The position numbers and the translations under genes are program-made. A DNA stretch of 64,000 nucleotides, taken from the NCBI RefSeq assembly GCF_001632365.1, contig NW_024468535.1, positions 184,820-248,819 on the forward strand, read 5' to 3'. This document shows positions 10,371 to 23,406 of this stretch, piece by piece (position 1 is the first letter of the stretch; each line of letters begins with the position of its first letter). Source of the stretch: Laetiporus sulphureus 93-53. Lineage: Eukaryota; Basidiomycota; Agaricomycetes; Polyporales; Laetiporaceae. The notes beneath the pieces were generated by a model. The model made no database searches. It saw nothing but the letters and a program-made list of their open reading frames with translations, and had not been told where the DNA came from.

Positions 10371-13300
10371 TCATACACGTTTCATGGGGCGGATGTTGAC
10401 TGCAATTGTACTATAAACGATCAATTTGAATGCTCTTTGGATGTCCGGATGATACGTTGATGGAATGATGTGATATGTGCCTGGTTGTAATGCGATGCGC
10501 GGCGTTACCGCTCCGGCGATTGCGTCCGAGTAGGGTCCTGAGGTGCCGACAAGGATGCCGCGGGATGCTTTTCTCTGGAAGACTGAGACGTTGATGGATG
10601 TAGGTGACGTAGCGTCGGCCAGCTGCAAGCGAACCCTGGAGTTTGATGAATGGTTACTATGTCGAAGAAATCTGGTGAGAACTTTGCTCACTTAAGGTAT
10701 GCCGGAGCGTCAATGCGTAGCTCATATGCAGGGTTATTGGCGAACTTGCTGGAGCTGGGGCCTCCGCCTGCTGTCCCTGCAGTCCTGTGGAATGCTCAGC
10801 GCGGCACAGACAATATGGAGCTGGTTAGACATACCACGCATCCCGAAGCACGCGACTGAACATCCCGGCACCCTCCTGTGGTATTGAAGTGATCTCAACG
10901 GGATATGCACTCTCAACCTGGATCTTGAATTCGCCCAGTTGCTGAGGCTCAAAGGTCGAGATGATGAGAGTGTAGTCTCCAGCTGCATTTTCCATTAGCG
11001 TAAAGTCAACCTATTCAGAAGTGAGTACCTGGTACGTCGCCGTATGCGCGTGCATATCCATAGCAATATGGCCCCGAAGTTGCGACCAGGTCATTCTGGC
11101 TCAACCTAGGACAACATTCATCAGCGCTAAAACCCAAGAGGACCGCACATCACAAACTCAGTAATCCGCTCTCCCCTCGACCAGACTAGCGAGGCGTTGA
11201 TCGGTGTCCGCCGGGATCCATGCACTGTGACCGACACAGGTACCTTGACGTTGGCATTCCTTCCGAGCTTCCTGGATTGTTCCACGTTAGGGTGGATCCG
11301 TAGATGGAATTGAGGATTGTCCATAAAGGTAGGATAGCTATAATTGCCTCCAGAGGTCTTGCTGGTGAAAGCGCCATCAATCTTCATCATGGTCATCATG
11401 GTCATCATGGTCAATAGAGAAAGGATGACAGCAGCTGAAAAAGCGGCTCACTTCCTTCATATACAACGCTTTGGGTGGATTCTCAACCCAGGAAACGTCA
11501 GTGTCCGAATACACATTGATCGTGAATCCCACGTCACTGAAGTGGCCATCATACGCTGCTATCAGATGCAAAACGGTATCGGTGGCTGACACTCTCGTTC
11601 GAACCTAGTAAAGGTCAACGAAAACCGCATATATTTACTTGTCAAACGACATACCAGAGTATGGATGCTGTTGGTGTATTCTCCCTGAATGTAGAAGCTT
11701 AACATGGCTTCTAGTTGATCCTTAACGAGCATACCTTCAGCATCGTCGGGTCAATGTCCGCAGGCGATTGCCTTCCATCGTCTTGACCGTTGACAAGGAG
11801 AGAAATATACTCAGAGGTGCGTGTAGTATCCGACACATGGCGTGTCAGCTGGATCCAGATCTCACACCCGTCCTGGGCGGCGGTGTCCATTCCCGTGCGT
11901 AATTGCAGCTGAAAGTAAGATGCTACAAATCCTGTCAGGAAGATTGCATGGCGTCGTGGCAGCAACGTACATCGATTCACGCCCTCTTCGAAGGACGGCG
12001 ACTGAGCCTTCCACGTTCCATGGAAAACAATCTGATTGCGGAAGATTCCTGGGTCCCAGCTGAGGTATACGCCATCGAAGTGGCTGCAGACTGTATCCCA
12101 ACCGAGGCTGAAGGTGTCTGATCATACCCCTCTCAGAATGGTTCCCAAACCATTCTTGGGACATACTCACATGAGTGGTCACACACATAGTTGGATGCTG
12201 CTTGCGCTTCCCGACCTTGTACGTTTGCAGTCTGCGTCCACGAGTCGAGCATCGTGACCTGGCGAACGCCATCATGCTCTTGCACGTCTTTTGTTGCTCG
12301 TGAATACGTAATGTTCGAACGGCTATAAACTTCCACTCACCGATTACAGCATAACAATGGGCCGGGAGGAGCGTGAGTTCAGACACCAACATCGAAGAAG
12401 CCGGGGCATCGCAAGTGCCTACGGTGAGGACACAGGACCCTATACGTAGGTCGTAAGTCTACACGATATTTCCTGATCCACACAGGGCTACTCGCCCTGA
12501 ATGAAGCCTTCGATTAAACGCATCCATAGTTGTTCTCGTTGAGACCTAGAAATGCAACCGTGATCAGCTTGACTGTGTACGTACACAAAGTAGTTTGATT
12601 CCTGACAACCTGAGATCTACATGCTCCGGTATCCAGCCCACGAGAGCACTACCGGAGTAAATTTAGTAACATATGCGTTTGATATCACAAGAAATCAAGG
12701 CTGACTGTAGGTCTATGCAGGAATTTCTGCAAAGGGAGTGAGAAGGATGATCTCCACGGAAAGAGGTGGCTCACGATCCGGGAAAATCGTATCCGCCCAT
12801 GAGTTTCATGTACTATGGCAACTATGACGACATGTTCCAACGGAAAATACAAGAATCACAGCTTACGGCTTTCTCGACAAGCGACGGCCAGATTTGGTGC
12901 TCGGCGCCAGTTGACATGCACATCAACCCACCCTCCGGGTAAGTTGGCAACTTGTCATCAATAGCTGAGATGTCGCTTCAGCCGAAGGAAGGAAAGCAGA
13001 GCTGGTGATTCCTACGTACTTATCTATGGAAGTATGAGGTTGCGGTCATACGAAGAATCAATGTCTCCTTACGCGTCGGAAAGCCCCATTGAAGAGAAAG
13101 CGAAAATGATAGACTCCACTTCTTGAATCGTAAGACTCATCTCCTGGATCACGAGGATGTAGGTTGGACAGTACTATCTGCTCGGAGTCAGCGCAATGAA
13201 GCTAAGGTAATCGTGTTGTACCGTTGACCTTTGAATTAAACCGACAGTGATGTCCAACACAGACAGCGACAGAAGCACAAACAGAACAGTCGGTGATTAT

Positions 13301-13953
13301 GTGTTGAACAATGTCTTGAGGTGACAAACGCTGTGCTGATGAATATACCATCGTCCCTTCAGCCTTACGCCAGATTGCATCATGCTGTTGCTGCTCCGGC
13401 GATAGTTCGGGTTGTCTGGAAGAAAGATTATCACGTTTTCGATTACGTTAAGGCAGTCATGTATGTACCGTACGTCATCCGATGCGCTCGCGCTGCTATC
13501 CCAAAGCGGTATGCGAACGTTATTGACGAATGATGACTTTCTCAGCACGTAAAGCTGTTCTTCTGTGAAGCCAAGAAGTCTTCAGCGCCAACCTCATTAT
13601 CTAGTGCTAACTTTAACCCACGTTCGGAGAAATAGTCCTTGGCTACTGGCGTAACATCAGGGCGGACGGCTTTGATCTTCTCTGCACGTTCTAATGCCTT
13701 TCCTGCCTGGAGTTTGCAACTCGCACGTAGACCGGCATCGTTGCATGATTGACTGAGGTGGAGGAAATCTTCAGCCGCTTTCACGTACAGGCGGAATGCG
13801 CGATCTAGATTCTGTTGCAGTTCAGACTTGGCAGCCTTGGAATATGTTGCCTACACGCCAAGATGATCAGTAAGAAGTGATGGCGGCCAAGCAGCTGCAT
13901 ACCTCTGCATCTTGAAACATCATCTCTGCCTGCTTGGCAGACACCCAAGGCAT
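10371..13953 (-). CDS. Calpain-like cysteine protease of the ambient-pH pathway (PalB/Rim13)
   Basis: PalB/Rim13 is the ESCRT-recruited calpain of the Pal/Rim alkaline-pH pathway that processes PacC/Rim101. The start MPWVSAKQAEMMFQDAE joins an N-terminal MIT domain (TYSKAAKSELQQNLDRAF, AGKALERAEKIKAV). The catalytic region follows: YVLRKSSFVNNVRIPLWD, SPEQQHDAIWRKAEGT, then DCSVCASVAVC with the probable active Cys, LSNLHPRDPGDESYD, FRFLFNGAFRRV, WPSLVEKA, YMKLMGGYDFPGS, and LLPAHCYAVI with the catalytic His. The third catalytic block reads VTMLDSW, where classical calpains have NPW. Two C2-like calpain III domains close the protein, including SYPTFMDNPQFHLRIHP and ENAAGDYTLIISTFEPQQLG. There are many introns, and the coding parts remain open throughout. 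The gene looks intact and full length. Confidence 0.9.
11386..11412. repeat. Three-copy 9-base tandem repeat in an intron
   Basis: The plus strand repeats atggtcatc about three times. On the calpain coding strand it sits just before the probable acceptor leading to IDGAFTSKT, where a polypyrimidine tract would be expected. Confidence 0.6.
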
Positions 13954-14448
13954 AGTACGCGCGTCGTGTATGGGTGATGATTTTCTGCATCGTTATCCGT
14001 GTCAGGTTTTCGTTCATGTTTACCCCTGCGCTGTGGCCACTTACCATGTATGGGCGATCCGACGACCGCAGAATCGGCGCCTGACCTGGCAAGGGGCACA
14101 CACGGCAGGATAATGTGAATTAAATTCACTGCCTGGTGGATGCCTTCATATAGGTTCTTCCAGCCCTGGAAAGTGGGGGTAGAAGGATGAACTGTAACGT
14201 GAACGTAAGTAGGCTGTGCAGGTTCTCGCGTTGCTCCGCCCCAAAAACAGACATTTCAGCGCGGTCACGTGAATTTAATATTCGAGTCAGGCACGTCCCC
14301 GCCTTTTTCCGGCTGGCTCGTTTCATCTAAAGTCCCGACAAACACAATACTGATAGCATTGAGAAAGCGAACTCGAGCTGTGGCGGTGTCTTAGCTTATA
14401 CATACATGTCATTCTCAAGAGAATGATATTGGTACAAACAAACAAGCG
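13954..14448. other. Intergenic, calpain upstream region
   Basis: Spacer between the start of the calpain gene and the 3' end of the J-domain gene. I see no gene. It should hold the calpain promoter. Confidence 0.5.
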
Positions 14449-15924
14449 TCAGCACGATATCGACCGCGCGCGAATATAACCTACAGGCTTCTCCTGCCGC
14501 TCATTCCCAGCTGACACCGTCGTGGCCTGCATCCTCCGTACTGGCGTCCTCTCCGGCGGAGGCGACGGCGTAGGCGAAGGAATGCCCAGCCGCACCGATG
14601 TCACGTGCTGCTCGCTCGCCGCCCGCCGTCTCCCCTCAACCGCGGCATCCACAACGCTCTTCAGGGGCCCGCCATCCATGAGCTTGCTCTCGATGAACAT
14701 GTTCTCCATTTGCGTCGACAAGCGTTCCATAACCTCCGGTGCGGGGTGCTCGCATGGTGGTAGGCGCGAGAAGTGGGCGCCGCTGTCGGTCGGCTGCGTG
14801 TTTGTCAGTGGGCCATGCACGGAGTGAAGCTCTGTGTGTATCTGTTGGGCCGCTGTTAAAGACACGGTGTGGTCAGCGGTGAGGATGGTCATATATGCGA
14901 TGATTCTAACCGTCGCGTTCGACCGCCTTGGCGAGCAGCCCAATTCGCTCAATTGTAGCTTGCAGCTTTTGTGGATCTGCAAACTCATCTCCAACTGGCG
15001 GGAACAACACAGGTGCGACTCTGGATAGCGCAATGGACATGAATAGGAATAATGAATGCAGAAACCGAATGTGCTGGTATGCAACTCGCCGAGGCCATAG
15101 CCAAGTGAAGAAGCCGGTATGCGTTGGCGTCCCGGGCTCAGAGAACAGGACAGAAGAGAACGTATGCTGCGACGGCGAACACACTGACGGACTCAGGATG
15201 AATGTGAGTTCGTAGGCGAACACTGCCGCAAACAACACGTAGCGCCACTACGATTCCAACACTAAGCCAAACGCATGCGCTCAATACGTATGACTACTCA
15301 CAAATGCAACATAACTTGGCTTTCCTATCGCAGAAAATAGCAAGAGCGCACAGGCAGCAACTATGTGGAAGCCAGCGGATTGCATGAGTCCGTGGCGGAT
15401 GTATTCTCGGAGAGTTGTGCAGTGTGTCCAGTGGATCGCTTCTGGACCAAACCTGACGTACATAGAAGGTTAAGCTACGACTGCATACATTTGGAATTTG
15501 GAATATTCTCCGACCTGTCATACGCAAACCGCGTCACCGGATTTTTCAACGCCTCGAAAGCATCGCGCACTTCGATAAAGACCGCCTCTCCCTGTGCTCC
15601 GACGCGGTCTGGGTGGTTCTTCCGGGCAAACTGTCTGAAGGCCAGTTTCAACGTATTTTCGTCTGCAACTGGATCGACGCCGAGCAGCTCGTAATAATTT
15701 GGTGACATGGAGACTGCAGCTTCGTAGAAATTGTACAACAGATAGCTGAGAACAGCGAAAGCATAGACATAGCGATAGTGGCGAGAGTACAAAGGAGTTC
15801 CGGGAGGTGGAGGTTGACGGCCGAGGAGGACTCGATAGAAATGGTGGTAGACGGGAAGAAGCCGGCGGGTTGCTATGTCTGGGAGATATGACCATCCTAT
15901 AAAGGAGAGGATAGAAGCAAGCAT
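14449..15924 (-). CDS. Membrane-bound J-domain (DnaJ-like) co-chaperone
   Basis: A J-domain protein that would stimulate an Hsp70 at a membrane, probably the ER. I chose the ATG at 15924 (MLASILSFIGWSYLPD) because the following residues look like a conserved hydrophobic N-terminus; an ATG at 15990 is also in frame. A hydrophobic stretch (YAFAVLSYLLYNFYEAA) precedes NYYELLGVDPVADENTLK and the HPD tripeptide in FARKNHPDRVG. After introns, FGPEAIHWTHCTTLREYI, a segment around IVAACALLLFSAIGKPS, YVLFAAVFAYELTFIL and FLHSLFLFMSIALSRV give several further membrane helices. The tail (ERLSTQMENMFIESKLM, then a Ser/Pro-rich region) is soluble. It ends ARSISC. The orthologue class is recognisable, but I give no symbol. 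Confidence 0.85.
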
Positions 15925-16831
15925 TGCTTCTCTGGATGATTTTGAAGAGAAGAGAACAGGAAACCTGGAAATGCTTGTCGTGAGTCTCAATGTTCATTAG
16001 GAACGTGCACAGCAACATCTCGACGTTCAGCTCAGCATGGGTTAAACCCATCCGCGTTTTGATCTCCTCTCCCCGGCGACAAGGAGACGTTGCTCCCCTG
16101 TACTTAGCACCCGTACCTGCCACGTCTACGCACAGCACCACACGCCTGAGCATCAATTTCTAGCTCAAACGCTTGAAGCCGCGCGCCCACCAACCGGTGG
16201 CCATTATACCGTTCGTCTAAATACCACGTCTAGAGACCGCCCGCAGCAGAGTGAATTTCGTCTGCGCGGGCTTGGCTTCTCGAACGCAGGCACGTCTCCC
16301 CATGACCCAAGCGAGCCCGGATAGACGGCCCCATGTAGACTCTGCCTTTGCTCGCAAGTCTTGAACTTGATAGACACACAAGCCAATTGTAGAGTCGCGG
16401 AGATGATGTAGGTCCGGCCTTAAGGCGTGCCACGATAGTCTCGAGGCAGCACGTCGGGTATCGAACACTTTTGGGGGCTCAGATGCCAGGAGAGCGCGTC
16501 TCTCGCCGCCGGAGTCGACCCTTTTACTTGGACATCATTGCACCTCGAGTCTGCACTGAAATTTGCTCACCTCGGCACTGAAAGTCTATTTTCCGAGAAC
16601 TGCGAGCCTCTTCCGCTCGATTTCCGGAATCTCTGGATTACGCGGTATGGAGGAAGCGAGAGGTCATCGCAAAATCGTTATGGATGTTGTTGAAGGGGAC
16701 AATAGGTGCCACAATCGAGCCACAGGAAGATTCCGGATAAGGGTCTTAACTTCAACAAATACGTAGCTTATCGGCGCAATAACTCTCGCACCCTGTGCCA
16801 CCGCTGGCGTAGCAGCCACGACCATACGACT
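15925..16831. other. Divergent intergenic region (J-domain gene / clathrin light chain)
   Basis: About 900 bases between two divergent starts, expected to hold both promoters. Short open frames on the minus strand at 16204-16468 have no recognisable content. Confidence 0.5.
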
Positions 16832-17811
16832 ATGTCTGACTTCCTCGCTCGCGAAAGCGAAGTTTTGGGCGAGGAGTTCACCGGCACGCCCACTGGCGGT
16901 TCCTACGCAACCGCAGGCGGCGAAATCGACTTCGACCGTGCTGCCTCTGCTTTCCCAGACATCTCGCTCGATGGCTCGGACGACATTCCCGCCCCGAGCG
17001 TTGTTGTGCCAATAAAGACATCCAGCTTTTCATTCGACGATTTCAGTAGTTCGCCGCGAGAGCGCACTACGGAGGTCAAGGTGACAGGGGACGACGAAAT
17101 CGAGAAGTTCGAGAGCGAGTTTCCGGACATTGAGGTCCCGGCGGTGCGTGAATGCGTGCATTGCATACGATGTGCAGACACGTAACCTTTGATTGGTGAT
17201 GGCAGTCGCTACCTCCTGTTATCCAGCCAACGTTTAATTCTACACCGACGTTTGCACCGCAACCACAGTCTTCGGCGTTCTCATCAACACCTATCCTAAG
17301 CCAGGCAATTGACGAAGAGGAGCCCGAAGTCATCAGGTGCGCGCATCGGCTTATACCTCATTGCCTCGACTAATTGAGATTCCTGTCAGAGAATGGCGCG
17401 AGAAGCAAGAAGCAGAGATCAAGGCGCGCGACGAAGCCTCCAAGGCGAAGCGGGATGAGACCATCTCCAAGGCAGAGCGCGCTATCGACCAGTTCTACGA
17501 GGAATACGCAGCCAAGAAGGAGCGCAACATCCGCGAGAACAAGTGCGTGCTGATTACGTCTATAATATCCTGCAGCTAACCACCATGGTCTCGCCAGGGA
17601 GCACGAAGAGGAGTTCGTCTCGAAAATGTCCGATTCGCTCTCGCATGGTACGACTTGGGAGCGCATCTGCGACATCATCGAGCTGCAGAACTCGCAGAGC
17701 AAGACTATCGCGCGGGCGGGCCCCGGCACGACGGACCTCTCGCGGTTCAAGGAGGTGCTCTTGCGACTGAAGAGGGAGGGCGAGGCTGCGCCTGGGGCTG
17801 CTGGATACTAG
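16832..17811 (+). CDS. CLC1: Clathrin light chain
   Basis: Regulatory subunit that binds the clathrin heavy chain leg and acts in coat assembly at the plasma membrane and Golgi/endosomes. The start at 16832 gives MSDFLARESEVLGEEFTG, followed by an acidic Ser-rich region (EIEKFESEFPDIEVPA). Three introns keep frame: 17144-17205 (to SLPPVIQPTF), one joining EEEPEVI to REWREKQEAEI, and one joining ERNIRENK to EHEEEFVSKM. The middle is a long charged coiled coil (RDEASKAKRDETISKAERA). The C-terminus TTWERICDIIELQNSQSKT and DLSRFKEVLLRLKREGE is the family signature. The protein is about 240 residues, normal for fungi. It is convergent with the LRR gene, with about 360 bases between stops. Confidence 0.95.
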
Positions 17812-18169
17812 GAGGCTGGGACAATGTAGAGACTGTACGTGTACTTTCACGACAGCACCTGTCGGATTCGATCCTTGCGTCTGTCAATAATTTCACTTTT
17901 TTTTTCGGTACTTGCAACAGCATTTCCTTGGCCGGTGACCATCAACTTGTATATATGCTATCATAGCAAGAAACGACAGTTGAGACATCTCGTGTCAAAA
18001 AGCGGCTGCTACTGTACACTATCGAAGCGAATACATTACCACAGATTAGAAGACGAAGTAGGCCTATCTATGCGAAAACTATGGCTACACTCTATCAACA
18101 AACAGTCCAAAGCTTCCAGAGTCCCAAAGCGTTATGTATATCGCACACCAGGTGCACAAACAAGTCGTG

Positions 18170-19823
18170 TCATGAAGAGAACGTGCAGACGCTGCAGCTG
18201 CCAGCAGGTGTCAACGCCGTGCCCTGCACATCGCACTGCTGCAGATCGCCTAAAGAACAGAAGGAGCCGGACACTGTCCCGCTCAACGCGGCGTTGTCTG
18301 CGAGGTTAAAAACCTCGAGCTTCGCCGGGAATGCACTCGGAAGCGGATCGGTGAGGCGGTTGTCGTTGAGGAATAATTCGAGGAGGGAGGCGAGCTTGGA
18401 GATGGTTGAGGGAATGGGACCCGCGATGCTCGTCGCGGAAAGATTCCTGGGTGGGCATTAGTCGTTTCGGAAGACAGACGAATGAAAGCGGCCTACAGGA
18501 GCTTGAGCGAGGACTGGAGGGAGGGGCTGTTGGATAGCGTAGAGAGCGGATTGGTGAGGTCTTGGTTCGTTACTACGCTGCAGGCACCATGAACGACTGA
18601 GGTGAACGCGAGGACAGTAAACCCACAGATTTTCGAGGCTGAGTGCCGTTATACTCGAAGGCAGACTTGACCCCATCTTTGCGTTATTGTCCCAAAAGAG
18701 TGTGGTGATGTTCTTGAGCGAGACGAAAAGTTCGTCAGGTAACGTCCCAATAGCGGTGGATTCAAGCTCGAGCGTCGTCAGCGCGGTGAGGTTGACGAAG
18801 GAGTTCGGTAGAGATCCAGCTGGTGGCATCGGCTCAGTGCATCAGAAGCACTGTCTGTCGCTTTCTGACTCACCTGGCTGTTCAGAGTCGCCAACAATCT
18901 TCAAAGTCTGCAACCCCGTGAGCCCGCCTATATCGCTGGGAATGATAGTCGGGACTGCGGGAGCAATAAGCTCCCTGTCACACGACATTGAGTACCAACA
19001 CGCATGGCCGTGAGTGAACATGTACCCACAGAGTGGTCACTTGTCCGGTCGTATTGCACCTCACTCCATTCCAAGCGCAGAAGTTGACATTCTGCATCCA
19101 ACCTCCATCGCTCAGCACGGCCTGCCCAATGAACTCTGCCTCTACGAATATACTTTGCAGTGCACAGAACTGTATCGCGTTCCGGATGCCCTGCGCGTCG
19201 TTCGCATTCGCGTCCAGGTAGCTGGACGGCACGCCTTGGAGAACGGAGAAGCACGTCGAGCACGGATATGACTGGGCGTTTGCCGGCGCATTGATGCTGA
19301 ACTCGGCCAAGCACAGCGCCTCATTCGCGGACAGGGTCGTCGTATTACTCGTCGAGTTCGCGCCACCAGAACCCGTTGACATCCCAGAGGCTGCCGTGGA
19401 CGTCGGTGAGGCTTGCCTGCGGCCAAAGGTCGCCAAGTTCAGCGCGACGATGTTTCCGAAGAGAAATGACAGCAGCACGATGACCACGACCACGAACACC
19501 CATTCCGACCATCTTTTCCTCCGGGTACAGTGCTTGCAACACTGGTGCGGGCGTTTCTCGATGTGCAGCGGCTTCCATTCCTGCAGCGGTGGTCGGGGCG
19601 TCGGCGGCGGAGCCTCTATATCAGGCTCGCGCGGTACAGCCTCTATATCAGGCTCGCGAGGCAGAGGACGAGAGACAGGCCCCGTGAAGACACTGCTCAT
19701 CACATCGCGCATGCGCCGCTGTGGCGCTCGCACGCCGCTCTCCACAGCATTCGCAGAGAAATTTGAGGTGCCCGAGTCCGTCCGGCCAGAATTCGTCCGG
19801 CCAGAGTTATCGCGGAGAACCAT
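18170..19823 (-). CDS. Single-pass membrane protein with leucine-rich repeats
   Basis: A plant-receptor-like architecture without a kinase. The N-terminal 100 residues are soluble and include a duplicated PREPDIEA motif. A Cys/basic stretch (HQCCKHCTRRKRWSEW) precedes one transmembrane helix (VFVVVVIVLLSFLFGNIVAL). Outside it lie a Ser/Thr/Gly linker, CLAEFSIN, a Cys-paired block (YPCSTCFSVLQGVPSSY) and NVNFCAWNGVRCNTTGQVTTL, the cap seen before LRRs. LRR units follow over several exons: LPNSFVNLTALTTLELEST, LPDELFVSLKNITTLFW, IPSTISKLASLLELFLNDN, LEVFNLADNAALSGTV. A Cys-rich cap (CSVCTFSS) ends the protein at 18170. Function is unknown. Basidiomycetes hold many such proteins, probably at the cell surface or in a secretory membrane. 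Confidence 0.75.
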
Positions 19824-21045
19824 GAAAGACCACCAGGGTAAGGAACGTGAAAGGGCCTATCGGGACGGGGAGACAATGAGAGGAGCTCCCAGGACGCCAG
19901 GTCAAGAGAGACGCATAGCCACGGGCTGCAAGCAAGCAAAGAGAGACTCCGCGATAAGGCGCTTCGCTTGACGCGTGGGTTTCATTTCATTTACGGAAAC
20001 AATTGAGGGAATCGGTTCTGTGAGAACAACAATTTTCGCGCGTGGCTGCAGTGCGGCCATCGCGATCACGTGATCCGCGTTGTACGTCGCTTCCTGCGTG
20101 TCGCGAGCTCGTCGCCTAGCGACATGCAGGCGTCCGAGCAACTCGAGGGTAGGTCAATAAACGTACCAGTGTTTCCAATGCCATGAGAAACCCGAGAGGT
20201 CTATAGTCGATCGGTCTCAAGAGGAATGTAAACCGATGCAATGAGCTGAGTCAGACGAGCAAGGACCGGGATCAACTGGATGACAGAAAAACAAGGCGCT
20301 CCGTCCCGTCGTACGTATTGCGAACTCTTCTCCTGTCGCATTCCAACGGAAATACATCTCGCCTGAAACGAAGAGAACGTCGTCCTTCGCATTTGGCAAC
20401 TGGTTTTCCTCGTTACCGTGGGTTGTCTGATGGCCTTCGAGGACCCGGACGCTTCTCGAGGTTCAAGGAACAATCCGACAGCTGCAAAACAAACAGGGTA
20501 CCATTGTCACTGAGGCTGTGAAGTATGACAACACATCGCTTGAGTGCAGATGTCCATCATGATACTGTAATCAGGAACAGGCCCGTGGGAAGAAGGCATG
20601 ACAGCCAGACTCATCAATGCATCATGCATCAGAGTTCGACAGCTTGATTAGTTCCACAAGGTCGCAGCATCAAGACGAGCACCGGGGTTGGAACTTGAGC
20701 TTGAGTGCTTGAGTACTGAGTCCTGGGAGGGCACCTTTGGTGAGGCCAAGGCATGCGGCAAGAACAGCAATCACCTCGCGTTAGCCGCCGTCCGAGCGAC
20801 CTGTTCTATGGAACATGGAACTGGGCCACGTCACAGACGTGACGTTGTGGCCCCGCTCGGACTACAGGACTTTTCCAATACCCGTAAGTCCCCATCTGAC
20901 TATATACCCTTTGCGCTCATGTCCGGTCAATCAGGCATTATTACATAACGCGATGAGATGCGCTTGACGGGCATCCTTAAAGTACCCTCCCAGTACTGCG
21001 GTTCTGTTTGCACTGACCGTTGTCATCGACGTTGATACCTCTACA
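19824..21045. other. Intergenic; isolated minus frame at 20399-20217
   Basis: The minus-strand frame contains DDVLFVSGEMYFRWNATGEE, which looks coding-like but belongs to no family I can name. It may be a gene relic. The rest shows nothing recognisable. Confidence 0.3.
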
Positions 21046-22748
21046 ATGTCGAACGCATCAGCTGCAAGCATACAGTTGGCTCAGGAAGAAGCGGTCCTCT
21101 TACAGACAGCGTGAGGACGACGACACTTTCTGAGGCGTTCAACTGACCAGTTCGCGATCACTGTCACAGATACACTTATGCCTACTGCTATCTCGCAACT
21201 ACTGGTACGCCCCGGGTCGGACCACTATAAGCGATCGAACTCGACTCACAGACTGGACATGTTATTAGCCCTCATCTTCTTTGAGTACATTGTGACTTTC
21301 TCTGAAGAGGTTCACGTCGTCTGGGGAACCAGGTTGACCATTGTCACGGTCATATTTGCCCTCAACCGTTATATGCTCATGGTACAAGGCGTTAGTTCTG
21401 CACTGAATCCCGTCTGGTGGCATACTCCACTGGTAAGTCATGTCGTGTCGTGCTGCGAGTGAATCGATCACTGACGATCTACGCGCACACAGAGGTGAGC
21501 GGCGACGACCGCGCTGTACGTTCATCGCAGTTTATAGATTGTCACAGCTGTGATGCCGTGACCGTCTTGAATAGTGTGGTCACGAATGTTCTTGAGGCTG
21601 TGGCAGCAAGTCAGAAATTGTTTGACCTCAAATTACATGAAGAGATTGATCGATAAATTGTCAGGCTTTTCCGCGTTTCGCACATATGCTATCAGCGGAC
21701 GCCAGATCGCCCCTGCATTGTTAGTATTGCTACTGGGGCTAGCACCAGTCGGCACCAACATCGTGAGTGTATATGTTCTCCGCCATCATATGTCTGTTGA
21801 GAACCTCCGGACAGTTTACATACACAAGAGATTCATACGAGTTCGTGACTTACGTGGGCAAATACCCAGTTTGTAACTATAACGACCGCGAGTCCATCGC
21901 GATACAGGACAAGTAAGTACCACGCTCAACTCTCCGACGTCGGCACTCCTAGGACTGACCCTCCTTTGCTTAGACGTGAGTGTGAAGGAGACCGATAAGT
22001 TGTTGCTTTGACACTCACGATTCCTGCAGTCGTCATCTTCGGGCGCGTCTGCCCAGCTGTGTCCGACTTGATTGTGCTCCTTGTCACTTGGTTCAAAACA
22101 TCCGGACTCGCCATAGAAGTGCGAAAGTTACGGTTAAAAGGATCGATTGCGACGGTACTCATAAGAAACGGTGAGTATATGTGGCTCTTTAAGTGCACGT
22201 AATGCATTACAAGCAGCACATTCAAGGCGCGCTCTACTTCATGTACGTCGGGCTCTGTCACTGTGCCTTGTCGTGACTCTGTTCTTCTACTGTTCCTTAG
22301 TGCCCTTTTGCTTCTCGACATCCTCCACATCGCGATCAGAGTCCACTACATGAATTCACAGGCAAGTTACCCATACAAGTACATGACCGCTCTAACATAA
22401 CGTGCAAGCAGAATCCCGCAAGCTACGTCATAACTTTCCTGCCGGCGTGAGCGACCGATCATACCCGATGCAGCTCGATTCATCCTTACCAAGTCAATCA
22501 GAATCTCATCAATCTTGATATCACGCTTCATCCTCAACCTACGCCAGGTGTTCCTCGGCAGCGTGGACTTGAATGCGATCTCTCACAGCACTCTGAACAC
22601 GTCGGACTTTCCCTCTCGCCTGGTTGGCAACTTTGGCGCCGAGGTCCAGCACACGTCACTTGTATTTGAGAATGTCGAGGATAGCGCTGAGGACGAGCAG
22701 AGTGTTGGTGTGGACTGTGAGGTCTACGAGTTGGCGCAGGTGCAGTAG
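21046..22748 (+). CDS. DUF6533-type multi-pass membrane protein
   Basis: Member of a basidiomycete-expanded integral membrane family with an N-terminal DUF6533 segment. The start at 21046 (MSNASAASIQLAQEEAV) fits an exon reading YTYAYCYLATT after one intron. The signature region is LDMLLALIFFEYIVTFSEEV, followed by HVVWGTRLTIVTVIFALNRY. Later exons carry more helices: FSAFRTYAISGRQIAPALL, VVIFGRVCPAVSDLIVLLVT and a stretch ending in the LLLLDILHIAIRVHY frame. The tail is soluble (ISRFILNLRQVFLG, then an acidic end QSVGVDCEVYELAQVQ). One splice near 21205-21250 is one base out of phase in my hands, so either I have the wrong junction or the gene is damaged. Function is unknown. Confidence 0.65.
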
Positions 22749-23406
22749 TCATCGTACAAGCTATGCGGTCGTTTTCGACAGTGCCGGATCTGACTGTAAC
22801 CTGCATTTGCACCTTGACATGATTTTTCAGTCGTGATATCCGAGCAAAGTGTTATGCTAAGCTGGCGCGAAGCATAAATCCGTTATAGCGTAACCAGCAA
22901 GGGGGGAGATTCGCCAGGTCAAAAGCTGCATCTCGCCGCCGCAATGCTGAATGTTGTCCGAGTGCTGTGTGACATAGACCAAAGTCATGGATTGGTAGCA
23001 GCAGTCAATCCATTTCATGTCCCAATTCAATTTTACAGCATAGCAGATGTGCAGACCGTTGCATATAAAGCGTCGAAGTCTCATAAAACATTGGAGACGC
23101 GTCGGTGGCTGGAAATGTCGGTCCTTGTGGAGCATCAAAAATTCAGGCACGGTTCGGCAGCCGCCGCGAGCTTGAAAGTCTGCCATTGCCCGAGCGTTGA
23201 GTCGATGACGGTCTAAGAGGGAATGCAAGCCGTCCAACGCAAAAAAAACCATTTGCAAGTCCGTATACCATTGACAGAGCTACTAACAGACTTCTCAAGC
23301 CATCCGGCCCGCATGCAAGCGCAGCAAATCAAGCATTATCACTTCGTCTATTCGCAGTGTTAGTAGTTCAAATCTGTTCGTCTACTTCTTATGTCAAGCA
23401 TACGTT
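22749..23406. other. Intergenic, nothing recognised
   Basis: Short open frames on both strands at 22857-23258 mirror each other and have no family signature. Confidence 0.45.
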
